Source: Stropharia rugosoannulata (lineage: Eukaryota > Basidiomycota > Agaricomycetes > Agaricales > Strophariaceae). From it: a stretch of DNA of 64,000 bases. A program made the position numbers and the translations under genes. A model generated the notes under the pieces. That model was not told where the DNA came from. It was given only the letters and a program-made list of their open reading frames with translations, and ran no database searches. This document shows, piece by piece, positions 1 to 11,727 of the stretch. Numbering within the stretch: the stretch's first letter is position 1; each line of letters begins with the position of its first letter. Location: contig JANCIK010000011.1 in NCBI GenBank assembly GCA_028532985.1, forward strand, positions 992,001 through 1,056,000. Direction: 5' to 3'.

Positions 1-1192
1 TGCTGGACCATCGGGTTCCAAGTGTTCAGCATCGCCGACCAGCCTTGTAGATCAGCAGACACCAAAGAAGGCAAGGTTGTACTCAATCTCCCCCTTTCCA
101 TCTCCGCACAAGAATCAGGTATGTTAATCTACCACTAAATACATATGCTAACATATACTATCTGCTTCATAGGAGACCTTGGTGTTTACTCCACCAGCTG
201 ATGTTACCAATGCAGTTGGGCTGCTATCTGGTGATCCAGTAGCATTAGCCCCGGAATCGGAAGTGCAATCCATCGCACTTTGTACGGCGCCCCAAGGCAA
301 CTGTGATAACAGTGTTGATAACAACATGTTCACGGATATCGGCCCTACTAGCAGTGCTATAGAGTACTAGCAGAAGGTGAGTTTCATTGCATTCATTGTA
401 TCTGTTTTCCGTATCACTCAAAAAAGTAGTAGGCCCGGACTCTGTTTTTGATGAGCAGCGTCCATCGACAGCTATAGCTGCTGATAACTTGCCCCTAGTT
501 GCAGCCTCTGAGCCCCCAACTGTAACCGCTGAGCTGCTGGGCGTAGCTCCCGAGCCTTTTATGCTCATAAACCCATTGCATGTATACTTCATTTCACACT
601 GCCGGTCAATAGCTCATTTGCCTACAGGACTGCCGTGTTTGGTCCAGAGCAGGCTCTGTCTGGTCGGATCGATGCTCTAAACGCTAAAGCAGAGAAGAAA
701 AACAAGCCCAAGGGCAAGAAGAAAGGAGGGCGAAGGAAGGCCATAAAGGGTGCGCAACATACTCTCAATAGGCCTCGCTAACAGGTATACTTTTCAGAGA
801 ATGACCTACCTACCAGCGGCGCTGGCTCTTCTAACGTGGGTAACGCCCTTCCAAATGAAACTGAAACAGGCTCAACATCATCGGCACCCTCACTCAAACG
901 GGTCACTGGGTCCAAGTCTGCTAAGTATGTATAGCATATAAAGAGCTGCTGTATCTAACATTATGCTTCTAGAAATCTCTTTTACATCGACTACTTAACT
1001 ACACATGAACCACTCAGCATCGAAGCCTTTGAAGGCTTGTGGAAGACACTGTCCAAAGAAGAAGTCAAGGTATGTTTTACTATTTATGTCGTGCTAGTCT
1101 AACTCTCTTTCTAGAAATGGACAGCAGCCGGAAAGGCGTCACGCTATGTACTCGAGCCTGTCAACGATGACGCAGCTGGCATGGATACTTAG
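1..1192 (+). pseudogene. 3' part of an uncharacterised intron-rich gene, probably decayed
   Basis: I do not recognise the family. A coherent low-complexity protein can be followed through several exons: 2-118, intron 119-172, exon from 173, then coding stretches near 435-581, 629-748, 797-917, 973-1069 and 1117-1192, ending in a TAG at 1190-1192. The middle carries a lysine-rich run (KAEKKNKPKGKKKGGRRKA, about 694-745). The last two exons read like a small folded domain (YIDYLTTHEPLSIEAFEGLW, then KWTAAGKASRYV). The last intron, 1070-1116, is canonical. Against an intact gene, the exon from 173 meets an in-frame TAG at 368-370 just before a good donor, and the next junctions do not keep frame. 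It is either decayed or I have misplaced introns. The gene begins before the window. Confidence 0.4.
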
Positions 1193-2893
1193 GTGAGTAC
1201 CATTTGTGTACTATATCCCCCGAGACTGATGGCCGACGGTTACATTAGGCCCTGCCTTGTATACCACAATCGAACAGAATGCTTCTGGTTTTGTTTCGTT
1301 TTGAGACTGCTCTGCGCTTATACGTGGACTGTACTTATATTTCTGGGGTGCTCTCGACAAAAATGCTTCGACTGTCTGCTCTGGCTTGGAATGCTTCTCT
1401 GCTCTTGTTTGTCTGGACTCTACAAGGACTCTGGCCACTGTACTCACTCTTCTACTGGACTTTCTGTACTTCTACGGGTTTTTGGCTTATGGAGGGAATA
1501 GAGCGGGGCCCGGGGAATGGGCGCTTATAACGGAATAGATGGGAATGGGTGGGAATGGGTTGGTGCATTGGGATTCATTAGATGGGAATAGGTATAATTA
1601 GACGATTGGATTGTATTGGGTTTGAATAGATTCCAATATATCCATGTTTTATATGGACAGTAAAAGAAACCAATAGATCTCTTTAAGTGCTCATTAGAAA
1701 TGAATAGATATTCTTATTGCCGTCTATTACTCATAATTTTGAGAGCTATGGATTTCAATAAATGTATACAGATATGAATATGTTTTTGATCTATTCAAAC
1801 CTAGGTATGGCTCATTTTTTAAAAGAAATCTATACCTATAGATTATAATGTGTTTCTATAGGTTTCAATGAGGTCGATTCTCACTGGGCTTCAAGCTTCA
1901 AGCTTCAAGCCACACGTCGCCCGCTCGGCAGTGGACACTGGTGGGCGGCGTGTCTCATTCATGATTCGTTCTCCGTACTTCTGTCCTTTCCGCACCATGA
2001 ACTTAAGGTCTGTCCCCTCCCCCTCCCTCTGTTCCGCTCCCCGTCCTGCATGCAGCATGCTGCATGGAGCCCGCACCGACCGTACCCCGGACCCCGGAGC
2101 GCCTTCCTCGGTCTGCCCCAGGGGCACGCGTCCCGCCCTTCCTCTTCCTTACACGCCCGTCATCCGATCGGGTGTACCTCCGCCTTATGTTGTGCGCCCC
2201 ACTTGAAGCTGGTGGATGGCGCACTTAAGTCCGTCGCACGGCGCGCGGCGCACGTTTCTCCCTTCATTGTGTGATGTACGCTACGCTGCTCTACTTCCCT
2301 CACACGCGCGGCGCGTCCCCGATCCACCCGCTCCAGCGCTGGCGCACGCATTTAAGGATTCGACGTTCACCAGTCACCATCTCGCACCTGCGTTGCCTCG
2401 CTACCTATCCTGTGTCCGTTCCTGTGTTTGTTCCCTCTCCTGTTCCCTTTTCCGTGCACGAAAGCCCCCGCGTGTCTTGTATCATTCGTCTTATGCGCAC
2501 GCATACACGCACGCCCGCCCCCATGTCCACATATGTATGCGCTTCGGCAGTTCCTCCCTTCCCCCCTTTCCCCTCCCCGCCGTCCACCGTCCGCCCATCC
2601 GCTTCATATCTTGCGCAAGAGATCACCCGTACTCCCACTGTCTGTTCATCTCGCAGCGCTGTGTCAAGGGCAGTTCAATGAATGTATGCCCCCGGAATGC
2701 CTAGCGGGGCGTGAGATGTGGAGGCGGGGTGGGTTAAGGGGGGATAGGATAGGGTTGGTGGGAGTTGGGGGGCGGGTAGGTGGGAATAGAGGCTTGGCCA
2801 TGTATAGCTTGTGGGAAAGGGAGAGGGAGAGTGAGCGCGGGCAAATTTGGACGAATGGGTTGTTAAGGGTGCGCGGGGGAGGGCATGGGGTGG
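1193..2893. other. gene-free stretch before the inverted-repeat element
   Basis: No credible gene. It holds G-rich near-repeats of GGGAATGGGT around 1539-1562, an AT-rich part to about 1870, a triple CAAGCTT-type repeat near 1889-1910, and then a C/T-rich part (1950-2680) whose long open frames are a composition effect. The last 200 bases turn G-rich. Confidence 0.6.
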
Positions 2894-2898
2894 ACCAG

Positions 2899-2969
2899 CT
2901 ATGGTGAGTTATTTGCACCATATTCTCACGCGCCCCCCCGGACTGATCTGAGTGCCCGCCCCCCAACTC
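2899..2969 (+). repeat. left terminal inverted repeat
   Basis: Matches the reverse complement of 3601-3671 at 70 of 71 positions (a G here against A on the other arm, just before the C7 run). Similarity stops abruptly after CCCCCCAACTC. Confidence 0.9.
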
Positions 2970-3600
2970 GGCAAGCCAGACCACTTTCCATCGTGCTCTA
3001 CTTTGCAAGGATCACTTAATTACACAAGCATACTCACATTTCTAACCCTCTTCGTGAAATTCTCAATGAAATTATATGTATTCGCTCAACATTCACTCGA
3101 TTTTCACTGCCATCATTCCGAGCTTGATGAATTCCCACGCCTGATTTCCCCCCCGACATTCAAGTTTGCCCGCCCCGACTCAGAGCAACAAATTTGAATA
3201 TGTGGTTTCAATGTCATATAAGTGTATATAGATAAGGGATAACCTAGTTATATGTATTTTACTTGAAACAAATCAATGATAATAAGCAGAATGACCAGGA
3301 CAATTTTCTGATGCTGCAACAACAAGCAAGTTTATACAGAATTTACAGAGAATATAGCGTCTTCCTCACTTGATTCCAACAGTATATGTATTATATGTAT
3401 TATTTATGTATAATACACTTAAAAGTACTCCAGAATCTAGGCAGAAATCGGATTATATGTTGTGACTGCCTTACATCAATAATTTGAAATTAGACAGTAA
3501 AAAATGCTACAAAATACATTTAGAGTCGATATTATCCAACACTTACACAATAGGAACCATTTTAAGCAATTATCTGCCGACCCATAAGTTAAGGCCCTCT

Positions 3601-3671
3601 GAGTTGGGGGGCGGGCACTCAGATCAGTCCGGGGGGGTGCGTGAGAATATGGTGCAAATAACTCACCATAG
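3601..3671 (-). repeat. right terminal inverted repeat
   Basis: Inverted partner of 2899-2969. Followed directly by ACCAG, the same five bases that precede the left repeat. Confidence 0.9.
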
Positions 3672-3676
3672 ACCAG

Positions 3677-6065
3677 CCAGGTCCAGGTGTCACGGGCGGC
3701 AATGGCATGGATACGCGGGGTACGGGGGTACGGGCAGAGGTACAGGCATGGGTACGAGAACGGACAGAGAAACAGACATGGGCGCTGGGCGCTCCGGGAA
3801 AAGCTGAAGCGCTGAAGACCTGCGAGGCGCAACGTGCGAGTCCAGGGGATTGGGCACGCGCAAGCCCGGACCGTGAATGTACCTGTATGGATCCGGAGTC
3901 TACGTAGAGGAGAGTTTGGTTACTGTGGGCCCAAGTTCGTCCCGTGCCGCCTGTACCCATTGCTACGGCTCAGGCGCTCAAGAACTCACGCGCACGCCTC
4001 CGGCATGTGAATGCACTGCTGGGGGGGGGGGGACGTTGGACAATAGGCGACGGGGGCATCACGGGCTCGGGCCTGCCCGCCTGAAGACTGCTTCAGCGCA
4101 GATGTTCCATTCCATCTCGACACCTTGGCTTGGGAAGGCATATTAAGCTGGACAATTGTAGGACCCATCACTGAACACTCACGTACCACGCACCATGCAC
4201 AACCCCCGGCGGCGGCGGTGGTCAGGGTACGTACTATCAATTGTAGCGCTGTAAGCGTGGAATGTAAGAACGACCACGGCGGCGTTGTTGTTGGTATGTT
4301 TAACGCGCCGCGTAGCGTCCGGGCACCTTCGGATACCACTCTATACTTCTTCAGAAAGTAGTAAGTATGTAGATTGTATCAGAGATCAAAGTCAACTTCA
4401 TCACAACGTTGACGCACCCCACGCGCCCCATGGATCTCGTCGCGCCATTCGTGGTAGCGCCCTCCTAACGTCTGCTTTCCCGTTCCCCGTCCCCCCTCCA
4501 AACTCCGACTTCTCGTTCACTCCCCGCCGTCCTCGTCTATTATACCCCTGACACGCCGTGGGTCTACGTAGTACGCAGCGCGGATGACTATGATTACAGG
4601 TGGTGAATTTCCTATATCGTCTGCGGTTAGATAGTGTTTATTGTATATTCTGCATTTGATCCAGACGACTTTCGAGCATGTTGTAGATCCGTTAACGCTT
4701 TAATACTACGTATTGATTATCAATATGTTCATGTCCTGTTCATGTCCGTATTCAAAGATCATATGTAGTAGCTCTAGATATCTGACCTTCGTTGCGGCGT
4801 ATGTAGTTGGCAAGTAATATATATTATAGTAGTAATCAATCGGACGACGTATAGTCTTCCCTTTCCAAATGCGATGTGCTCACTGCTGACATCCGTGGGA
4901 ACGCGCCTTGGTCGCTTGATTTTGATATCGTCAAGGAGCACAAAGACGGCTACGGCTACTACGGCGCTGCGAGCCAAGTCAGAGCGGAGCCACGGTGCAT
5001 CGTGGGCATGGCATAAATGAGTTAAAGTGAGAGGTCCTAGCCAAGTGCGGCTCAATCGCAAACAAAAGAACGGGACGATTCAAGTACAAGGAAGGACTGG
5101 GGAGGACTCAGAACGCCCGACGAGCCGCGGCACGGCGGCGGAGTACGAACCGAACTCGGACTTAACCGGGCCCGTGAGGTCTCACCGTGTCACCGGCATT
5201 GACGGCATGGACACATTGGCTATGTGGCCGAGAAGCAGTAGACGTTGACGTTGAACGTTGAACACTAAACGTCGATTCTTGGGTGCATGCTTTGCTTCTA
5301 TGTATCCCTCAGTCCAATCAGCGCATTTGATGCATGATGCCCTGGGGCTCTCCTAAGTACATATAATGTACCCTAAGTATAGTTCAAATTCGAAGAAAAT
5401 ATACGATTATGTAGGACACCCCTGACTCAAGCTGGTATAAGTCTATCGACCCTGCACCTCCCTGCACCTCCCTGCAGTACATCTCTTGTAACTTTCTATT
5501 TCAAGATCCCCACACCGACACAGTTCGGGGATCACCACGCGCTTAGCATAATCGAACTTTTGTTCGGATATTACTGTGGCTGCACGGCTCTCGCCAACTT
5601 CTAAAGACTTCTGAAGATAATTAATACTTCATTACAGGGTTTTCAAGTGGAAGTCTCTGGTTATTGTCCCATATGAACATATCCCTTCGGAACTGTAAGC
5701 CGTCTGTAACTAGACCACAGGCGCTAAAAAAAGCGCAACGACGTATACTGTTTAACGTTTAAGGTATGTACTACGCACGCAGCAAATAGTGAGCATGAGC
5801 CTTTTAGTGTGACGGCCATATATTGCGTTAGCAATAGCATATATACTCGTCCCTTCGGGTAAGTTAATCAATGAAAATGACTCGGGTGCTGTTCGCTTCT
5901 GTCCCGAGGTACGCACGCGACCACGACCAAGTCTGGGCAAACTACTCTCCTCACCATCTCAGTCTCAAGCTTCTAGTGCAACCGCATGCTGACAATTTTG
6001 ATGCGCAATATTACCATTGCCGTGGTTTGATTTGATTACAGACTCCACAGTGGAAGTTTCTTTGG
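3677..6065. other. gene-free stretch
   Basis: No gene supported. It contains a 12-G run at 4021-4032, a short repeat of CCTGCACCTC near 5451-5476, and open frames up to about 120 codons without family pattern or splice context. GC-rich to about 4560, then AT-richer. Confidence 0.55.
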
Positions 6066-6073
6066 TATATATA
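6066..6073 (+). promoter_or_regulatory. TATA-like box of the M35 protease gene
   Basis: TATATATA lies 92 bases before the protease start codon, in a pyrimidine-rich leader typical of fungal promoters. Inferred from position only. Confidence 0.5.
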
Positions 6074-6164
6074 CCGCGATGCTGCATTGTGTAGAGCCAT
6101 CAAGAGTTTGTTGCTCTTGTACTTACATTCTTCTACCTACCTTTTATCCTCTCTTTACTTCGCA

Positions 6165-7510
6165 ATGCGTACCCAGCTGCTCGTAGGGCTCGTCTCACTG
6201 GCGACGTCAGTCGCCGCTCTGCAGCAACTATCCGTTAAAGTCACAGGTATGTAGTACACTCTTTCCAAGCTCTATCGCGTCTGACTACACAATTCGTATA
6301 CCAGGACCGAGCACGATAACCACCCCAGGCGACTTCATCCTAGACACCATCATCACGAACACAGGCGACGAGCCCCTGAGTATCCTGAACGACCCCAACG
6401 GCGCGCTGAGCGACCTCCCCACGGACAAATTCAACATCGCAGACCCGTCTGGGGCCGCGCCGTCCTTCCACGGAGTCAGAGCCAAATACGTCCCCGCCAC
6501 CGCGGTCCTGCGCGGTGCGTACACTACGCTTGCGCCTCAGCAGTCCGCGACGATACGCCATGACCGTAAGCCCTCCACCCACCTTCTCATTCTCATTATC
6601 GTTCTCACCCTTACACACGTTTACCTCAACCGCCCTCGCGATAACAGTGTCAAGCACATACGCGTTCACCAACACGCACGACGCGACGTACACCATCGCC
6701 GCACGGCACGCGTTTACAGTGGTCAACACCGACGGGAGCACCGCATCGCTCGTCGCAGCCGAGTCGGTGGTGCACTCCGCTCTTGTGTCCGGGAACCTAG
6801 CCAGACGCGCTCGTTACCCCCCACCGCCTCCTCCCCCACCTCCACCTCCGGCACGCAAGTCACTCCGCCGCCGGGCGCAATACACGGGGTGCTCGTCCGA
6901 CCAACAGAGCGTAATCGCAGGCGCTATATCCGAAGCGACGACGTACGCGCAGAACGGGCAGCAATACGTCACAGACAATTCGTCTGACTCGTCGGGGGAA
7001 CGGTTCACGACGTGGTTCGGCACCGGTGACACTGGCAGGGCCGATGTTTCTGCGCACCTCCTCAAAATCAGCAGCAACGACTTTGACAGCTTCACGTACG
7101 ACTGTAGTACCTGTCAAGACGCAGGCGTGTTTGCTTATGTCTATCCCGACCAGTACGTTTTTGGCTTTTCTTATTTTTATTTTTAGATCGTTGGTTAATG
7201 ATTTGCTATACTGCGAATAGGTTCGGGCAGATCTACCTGTGCCCTGAATTCTGGAACGCGCCTCCGACTGGGACGGACTCGCAGGTACGTGGTGTTGTTC
7301 AGATATTCAAGGAAGTGATACTCACACTCAGGTCGTTAGGGAGGCACGATCGTCCACGAAGCCAGTCACTTCTTGGCTAACGGAGGTACCAAGGACTACG
7401 CGTACGGCCAACCTGCCTGCCAGACGCTCGCCATTGATGAGCCTGACAAAGCGGTCAATAACGCGGATTCCTATGAGTACTTCGTCGAGAATAACCCGGC
7501 TCTCGATTAA
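6165..7510 (+). CDS. secreted M35 peptidyl-Lys metalloendopeptidase (deuterolysin family)
   Basis: Zinc endopeptidase of the aspzincin family, related to Grifola-type peptidyl-Lys metallopeptidases. Exons: 6165-6246, 6305-6565, 6648-7152, 7221-7284, 7340-7510; 360 residues, all junctions in frame. Residues 1-18 ([18 protein letters not shown]) form a signal peptide. The propeptide is followed by a basic cleavage zone around 167-190. The mature domain carries the zinc motif HEASH (310-314), then GTKDYAYG with the third ligand Asp323, and the family ending NNADSYEYF. Cys pairs near TYDCSTC and CPEF fit the family. Odd: eleven consecutive prolines (172-182) sit in the processing region between dibasic sites. 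The catalytic exon is joined through an acceptor TTAG at 7336-7339, chosen because it restores GGTIVHE. Likely role: extracellular protein degradation. Confidence 0.92.
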
Positions 7511-9020
7511 ATCCCAGTTCTCGATTCGGTGATAACTAGAAGTGTGGTACTATACGCTTGGGGATGATCAAGGGATGTTATAGATTTTGTGTCCGTATAT
7601 CTAAACAAGCTAGTATTGTAATACAGTCTTTTATCTTCTATTCTGCCATGGGCCCTGAATATTATCGATAAGAACGCTCGAGTAAGGTTGGCGCAGCATG
7701 GGGTCAGGGCTGAGCGCTGAGCGCTGATGGAGAGACTGTCCGGTGTACCTAAGAGTCTTACTACTCATGCACCGGCCTTACGACCTTCTGCGGCAACTCG
7801 AGAGCATGCTTTCTCGTGTCTACATCCAATTACCAGTACTTATGTGCCAGTGCGTGTAGCATACACATTCAAAGCTAGTCCCTCAGAGTCATTAATGATT
7901 CAGCAGCGGTGCACTGTTCTATTTCATGAACAGCACAGAGATTCAAATGCTGCACATATACCACTTGGAGTTGAGTTTCAAAAAACTTCCGGACCCGGGC
8001 CAGCCATGATCACACTTCACTTCCACTTCCACTGCTTCGCACAATGACCGTATGCAAACGCAAACGCGAGACACAATACGTACTCGGAAACAATCAGAAA
8101 CCCCTCACTGCTGGCTTCATGTATGCAAGCAGAGAGCATGTGCGCGGGAGGCAGTGAAGTGAAAAGGTGGGGCGGGCAATTGGCAAATGACAGGCCCTTA
8201 CCTCACCCAACTGACTCGGAACGGTCGTTGTGCTCGTCGCATGCGTCCCTCACCACCGCCGCATTGTTTGGGTAGAGGTTGCCAGAGGGGAGACGAGAAA
8301 AGGTGATTGAATAAGTGGAAGAAGAATGGTTTAAGGGTCGAGGACGGAGATGAGTGCCATCGAGCGACGTTAAGGTCAGTGTGAACTTTGAAAGGGCACT
8401 CACTGGGCTCGAATATACTGTACAACGCGTACTGAGCAGCTGCTTTGTCAGCACTCTCGCGGGCGGCGCGCACTCGAAGATATTCGAGCACCTCCACATA
8501 GCAATATTCTGCAGATTAGCGTCACGTCGCGTTGCTTAGCTGGAAACGTTGTAGCATCTTTAAAATATGAGTTGCATATGAGTCCTATTTAGAACTCATT
8601 TCAGCACCGTTACTTCTTACCTTTCATTAGTGGACTTGTAATAATTGCAGCAAAGAGCCGTAGGGAATGCCAATTTTAGAGGACGCAGCTTCGGTCAAGT
8701 CTCTGTTGACTTGAGCTTCACAAATCTCATTGGCCAGATTATTACTATCTATTTAGTATAGTTCATGCCCTCGGATTCCAGTTTGCAAAAAGTAAGGGTT
8801 GAATATGTGGGTTGAATACTTATGCCGGCCCATTCCAGTACAAAGAAAAAAACCAGCGGTTCCCTTACGCAACAGTGCTTGAAAAGTGCGAATTAACAGT
8901 CCATTATTCATAGCAGACCCCGTTCCAGCACTTATGCAAAAGTTTGAGAGGGTGAATAAATGGCAATCTAATCTACACAGAAGGCCGCATATATTATTAA
9001 ATTTCGTCCGACATCGGAAG
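7511..9020. other. gene-free stretch
   Basis: I see no gene. GC-rich open frames at 8198-8540 overlap each other on both strands and lack splice sites or a recognisable pattern. The part from 8560 on is AT-rich and contains only the 3' flank of the minus-strand oxygenase gene. Confidence 0.55.
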
Positions 9021-9977
9021 CTAGTCGTAGAACACAAGCGCACGCAACTCAATTGACTGGCGCGCAGGGGAGCCCTCAGGAGTTGACGGATCCTCAAAGC
9101 CTGTGTGCGGTGTAAACACCGCAACACTTCCGTCCTGGATGGAATCAAAGCTTTAAAAAACTATTCAGATAATTACTAACATGTACATGACACCAACCAC
9201 TCACCATTTAATCAACACGAGTTCGTCCGGGGTCATTCCCCGTAGGTACTTCCACTTATGGTTTGGGTTATACTTGACACCGAACGTCTCTCCCTCTCGA
9301 TGCGGAAATATGAGCTTGACTGTAAAGAGGTCATCTTTGCTGACCGAGCGGTTGTCGCACAGAGCCAGAGGCCAGTCGTACGCCGCGTTCTCAATTGGCC
9401 GCCATAGGTTAATAATCTGGAACCTCTTTTTAAGGAGCTCCGGAACCTCGTCTGCAGGCATATGGCGATGGACGCGAGCGATAGATGCAGGTGTCGTTTG
9501 ATCAACGTGTACACCGGATACAGGTTGCCGTTTCTTCTCGTCAGTCGACACTTCCCCCGTGCGGCGGCGGACAGCTGTTGAATTGCGCTTACTGAGCGAG
9601 ATTCGGGGTTTACGTTAAACATCAACGTGCTTACTGTGGTCAAAGATCTCTACCCGACTCACGCCTGTCGCGTTCTTGATCAACTCGACGCTCTCTGGGT
9701 AGTACTGGCTGCGGATTATCTCATCGTCTGCGAAAGCCTTGGAAATTAGTCCCGTCTTGTGTTTGTAGAAGCCGAACCCCGTCGTGTCGAGTGAGACAGT
9801 GTCTTCTTTTCCGCGGACATTCTCGATCACGATCCCTTCTTTGTCCTCCCTTGTAACATTATTTGCATCTGGTGATGTAGGCGGAAGGTGGGTGTATGCA
9901 AAGGCTTGTACGCCGTTCGGAGGTGGAATGCTGTACTTGAGGGTGGCCGTAGTGAAACCTTGGTCTGCTCCAGACAT
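9021..9977 (-). CDS. AsaB/CmcJ-like oxygenase (GA4-desaturase-type family)
   Basis: Exons on the minus strand: 9635-9977, 9205-9574, 9021-9150; 280 residues, in frame. The sequence follows the fungal hydroxylase/desaturase family that includes AsaB and 7-alpha-cephem-methoxylase-like proteins, often found in secondary metabolism. Visible marks: IFDHTVRRRTGE across the first junction, VHVDQT (His137, Asp139), QIINLWRPI, PLALCDNRS, YNPNHKWKYL, then CFDS and FTPHTGF (His253) and a C-terminal IELRALVFYD. The H-x-D plus distal His suggests a non-haem Fe(II)/2-oxoglutarate-type centre; this is inferred from the family. For the first intron I chose the acceptor CAACAG at 9575-9580 because it gives DHTVRRR; an earlier AG breaks frame. 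No secondary-metabolite core enzyme is adjacent. Substrate unknown. Confidence 0.88.
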
Positions 9978-10061
9978 TTTAAGGAATTAAAGTGGCAGGA
10001 TTGGAGATGAGGATGTAAAAGTTTGCTTGTGACTTATAGACAGCATTGGCAAGTATGCGTC

Positions 10062-10068
10062 CTTTATA
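10062..10068 (-). promoter_or_regulatory. TATA-like box of the oxygenase gene
   Basis: Read on the minus strand this is TATAAAGG, about 85 bases upstream of the start codon at 9977. Positional inference only. Confidence 0.45.
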
Positions 10069-11727
10069 TCTTAAATTTCCAGCCTGCTTACACTATCGTT
10101 AGACTTTACGTGACGATCTCAAGCGGATACTTTGTCTGCGAGTTGCAACGGAGTATTTGTAACGTTTAACGTTAGAGTATATTTAGAACACATTTCTGCG
10201 TTCTTATTTCGTCTCCTTTTACAAGCAAATATATTTTGATACAGTTACTCCTTGGTTTCTTCCAGTACTGCGCCTGGACCCTGCCAATGACTTGGACCTG
10301 TATTCGTGTATCAAGAGTACGACCGACCTAACAAATTTTTCCGATTTTGTTCTTCAGGATATAACATATCGGTCTTCCCATTTTTAGTAAGGCCGAGCAC
10401 CGTTTACTACTCGTGCATGTCAAATGAAGAAATATACCATACCGATGACGCATTGTTTCTTTACTTGAGTCTTTCCTGAAGAACACCGCCATTCAATTTG
10501 CTTCTGAGTGGAATGACTAAATGTTACGCCATATTGTCTCAAATGCAACTATGAAGACTCATTTCATTACATATAGATTGAGAACCCTCCCAGTCATGTC
10601 CCTGGGAATTCCCTTGTTTAGAGCCTGCACCGCCCGTCTTTCTTCACTGGATAAGTACTTGGGCATTGCTTGTTGTTAAATGACAATTTTTTCGGGAAAT
10701 TGTAGCCAGCTCTTAGTAAGTTCCGAGATCTGAGGACCCCAGTTAGTAGTGATAAATATTAGACTGAACGCAGTGAGATCTTGATTTCATTATGTGTCTT
10801 AATTTCGCTATGTGGTTGGTAATCAGGCTACCATAAAGGGAACAGCGTATGCAAAAGACTGTAGTTCTCCAGCTTTGCGATCCATTAGTCTTCCGTGCAT
10901 GCAAATGCAGGATTAGTGCAAGTACTATGGACCGCCCTTTTTGCTGCGGGGTGCGATGGGATGCGCGGCAAGACATTATGTTCTAATGTAGATATCTACC
11001 TGACATGACACGTCACGGACAGCCACAACACAGTGGGATGGAATGGAATGGACTATTGGAAATGGTAAATGTTTGCGTGCACACCCACAGCTTATTTACT
11101 TCTGTGCTGTGGGCCCACGGATTGGGTGACCGAGGCAGCGAGGAGGCGGCATGATTGTGGATGGTTTTGGGGATTGGCACTTCCGGGGATATTGATAGGG
11201 CCCCTGAGCAAGGTTTAAAAATGTTTAAACGCCAGAGGCTATTAACCGTTCAAGCTTCAAGGTCAGGTTGACCTTGGATCAACCTTGGATCAACTCTGTC
11301 AAATGTGTGAAACGTTAAATAACCGGCCATCATGAAAAGGGGCATATGCGGCGTACATACATACATAATCGCCGATCCTTAATAAGAACTTCCTTGTATT
11401 TTTGTAAACTCAGTATAAGAATACACATTAAAATTTATCTATAGCTCTAATACATTGATCTGGTCATAGGGTTACTCATACAAGATGCATTACCGGTGAC
11501 TATTAGTAAGGCAAAATAATATTCCATTCCCATCGTATCATATAAACCAATGGTCTGTCTACAATCTACTATTTCACTCTTCCTGGGCCATTGTACACTA
11601 CCGTCCCTATAGTCGGCAAGTGATAGCACTCTGAATATCACAGACGACAAGTTATGCATTCATGAACTAAATAGCTTATATGAATTTAGCTCTGCCTGTG
11701 CTGACTCTTATATTAGTCACAGGAAGC
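10069..11727. other. gene-free stretch
   Basis: AT-rich, no open frame with a family pattern on either strand. It holds a GGAATGGAAT stretch near 11037 and a short TACA repeat near 11355. Confidence 0.55.

Larger units (their letters stand above)
2899..3671. mobile_element. 773-bp MITE-like element with 71-bp terminal inverted repeats
   Basis: The first 71 bases (2899-2969) are the reverse complement of the last 71 (3601-3671) with a single mismatch. The ends read CTATGGTGAG and CTCACCATAG. The pentamer ACCAG lies directly outside both ends in the same orientation (2894-2898 and 3672-3676), as expected for a target-site duplication. The interior (2970-3600) is AT-rich and has no long open frame, so the element is non-autonomous. 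The inverted repeats are GC-rich with a run of seven C, unlike the interior. A TIR of this length with a 5-bp duplication does not let me assign a superfamily. Near-identity of the arms suggests recent insertion. Confidence 0.85.

Noticed and set aside
1530..1570. Telomeric or G-quadruplex array
   Set aside because: GGGAATGGGT units are few and irregular and are not TTAGGG repeats.
1868..2907. Protein genes in the long overlapping frames of the C/T-rich region
   Set aside because: Frames overlap on both strands, consist of Pro/Ser/Arg/His-rich sequence and have no splice or family support; they reflect composition.
9575..9634. AG at 9592-9593 as acceptor in the oxygenase gene
   Set aside because: It breaks the frame; the later acceptor restores the family DHTVRRR sequence.
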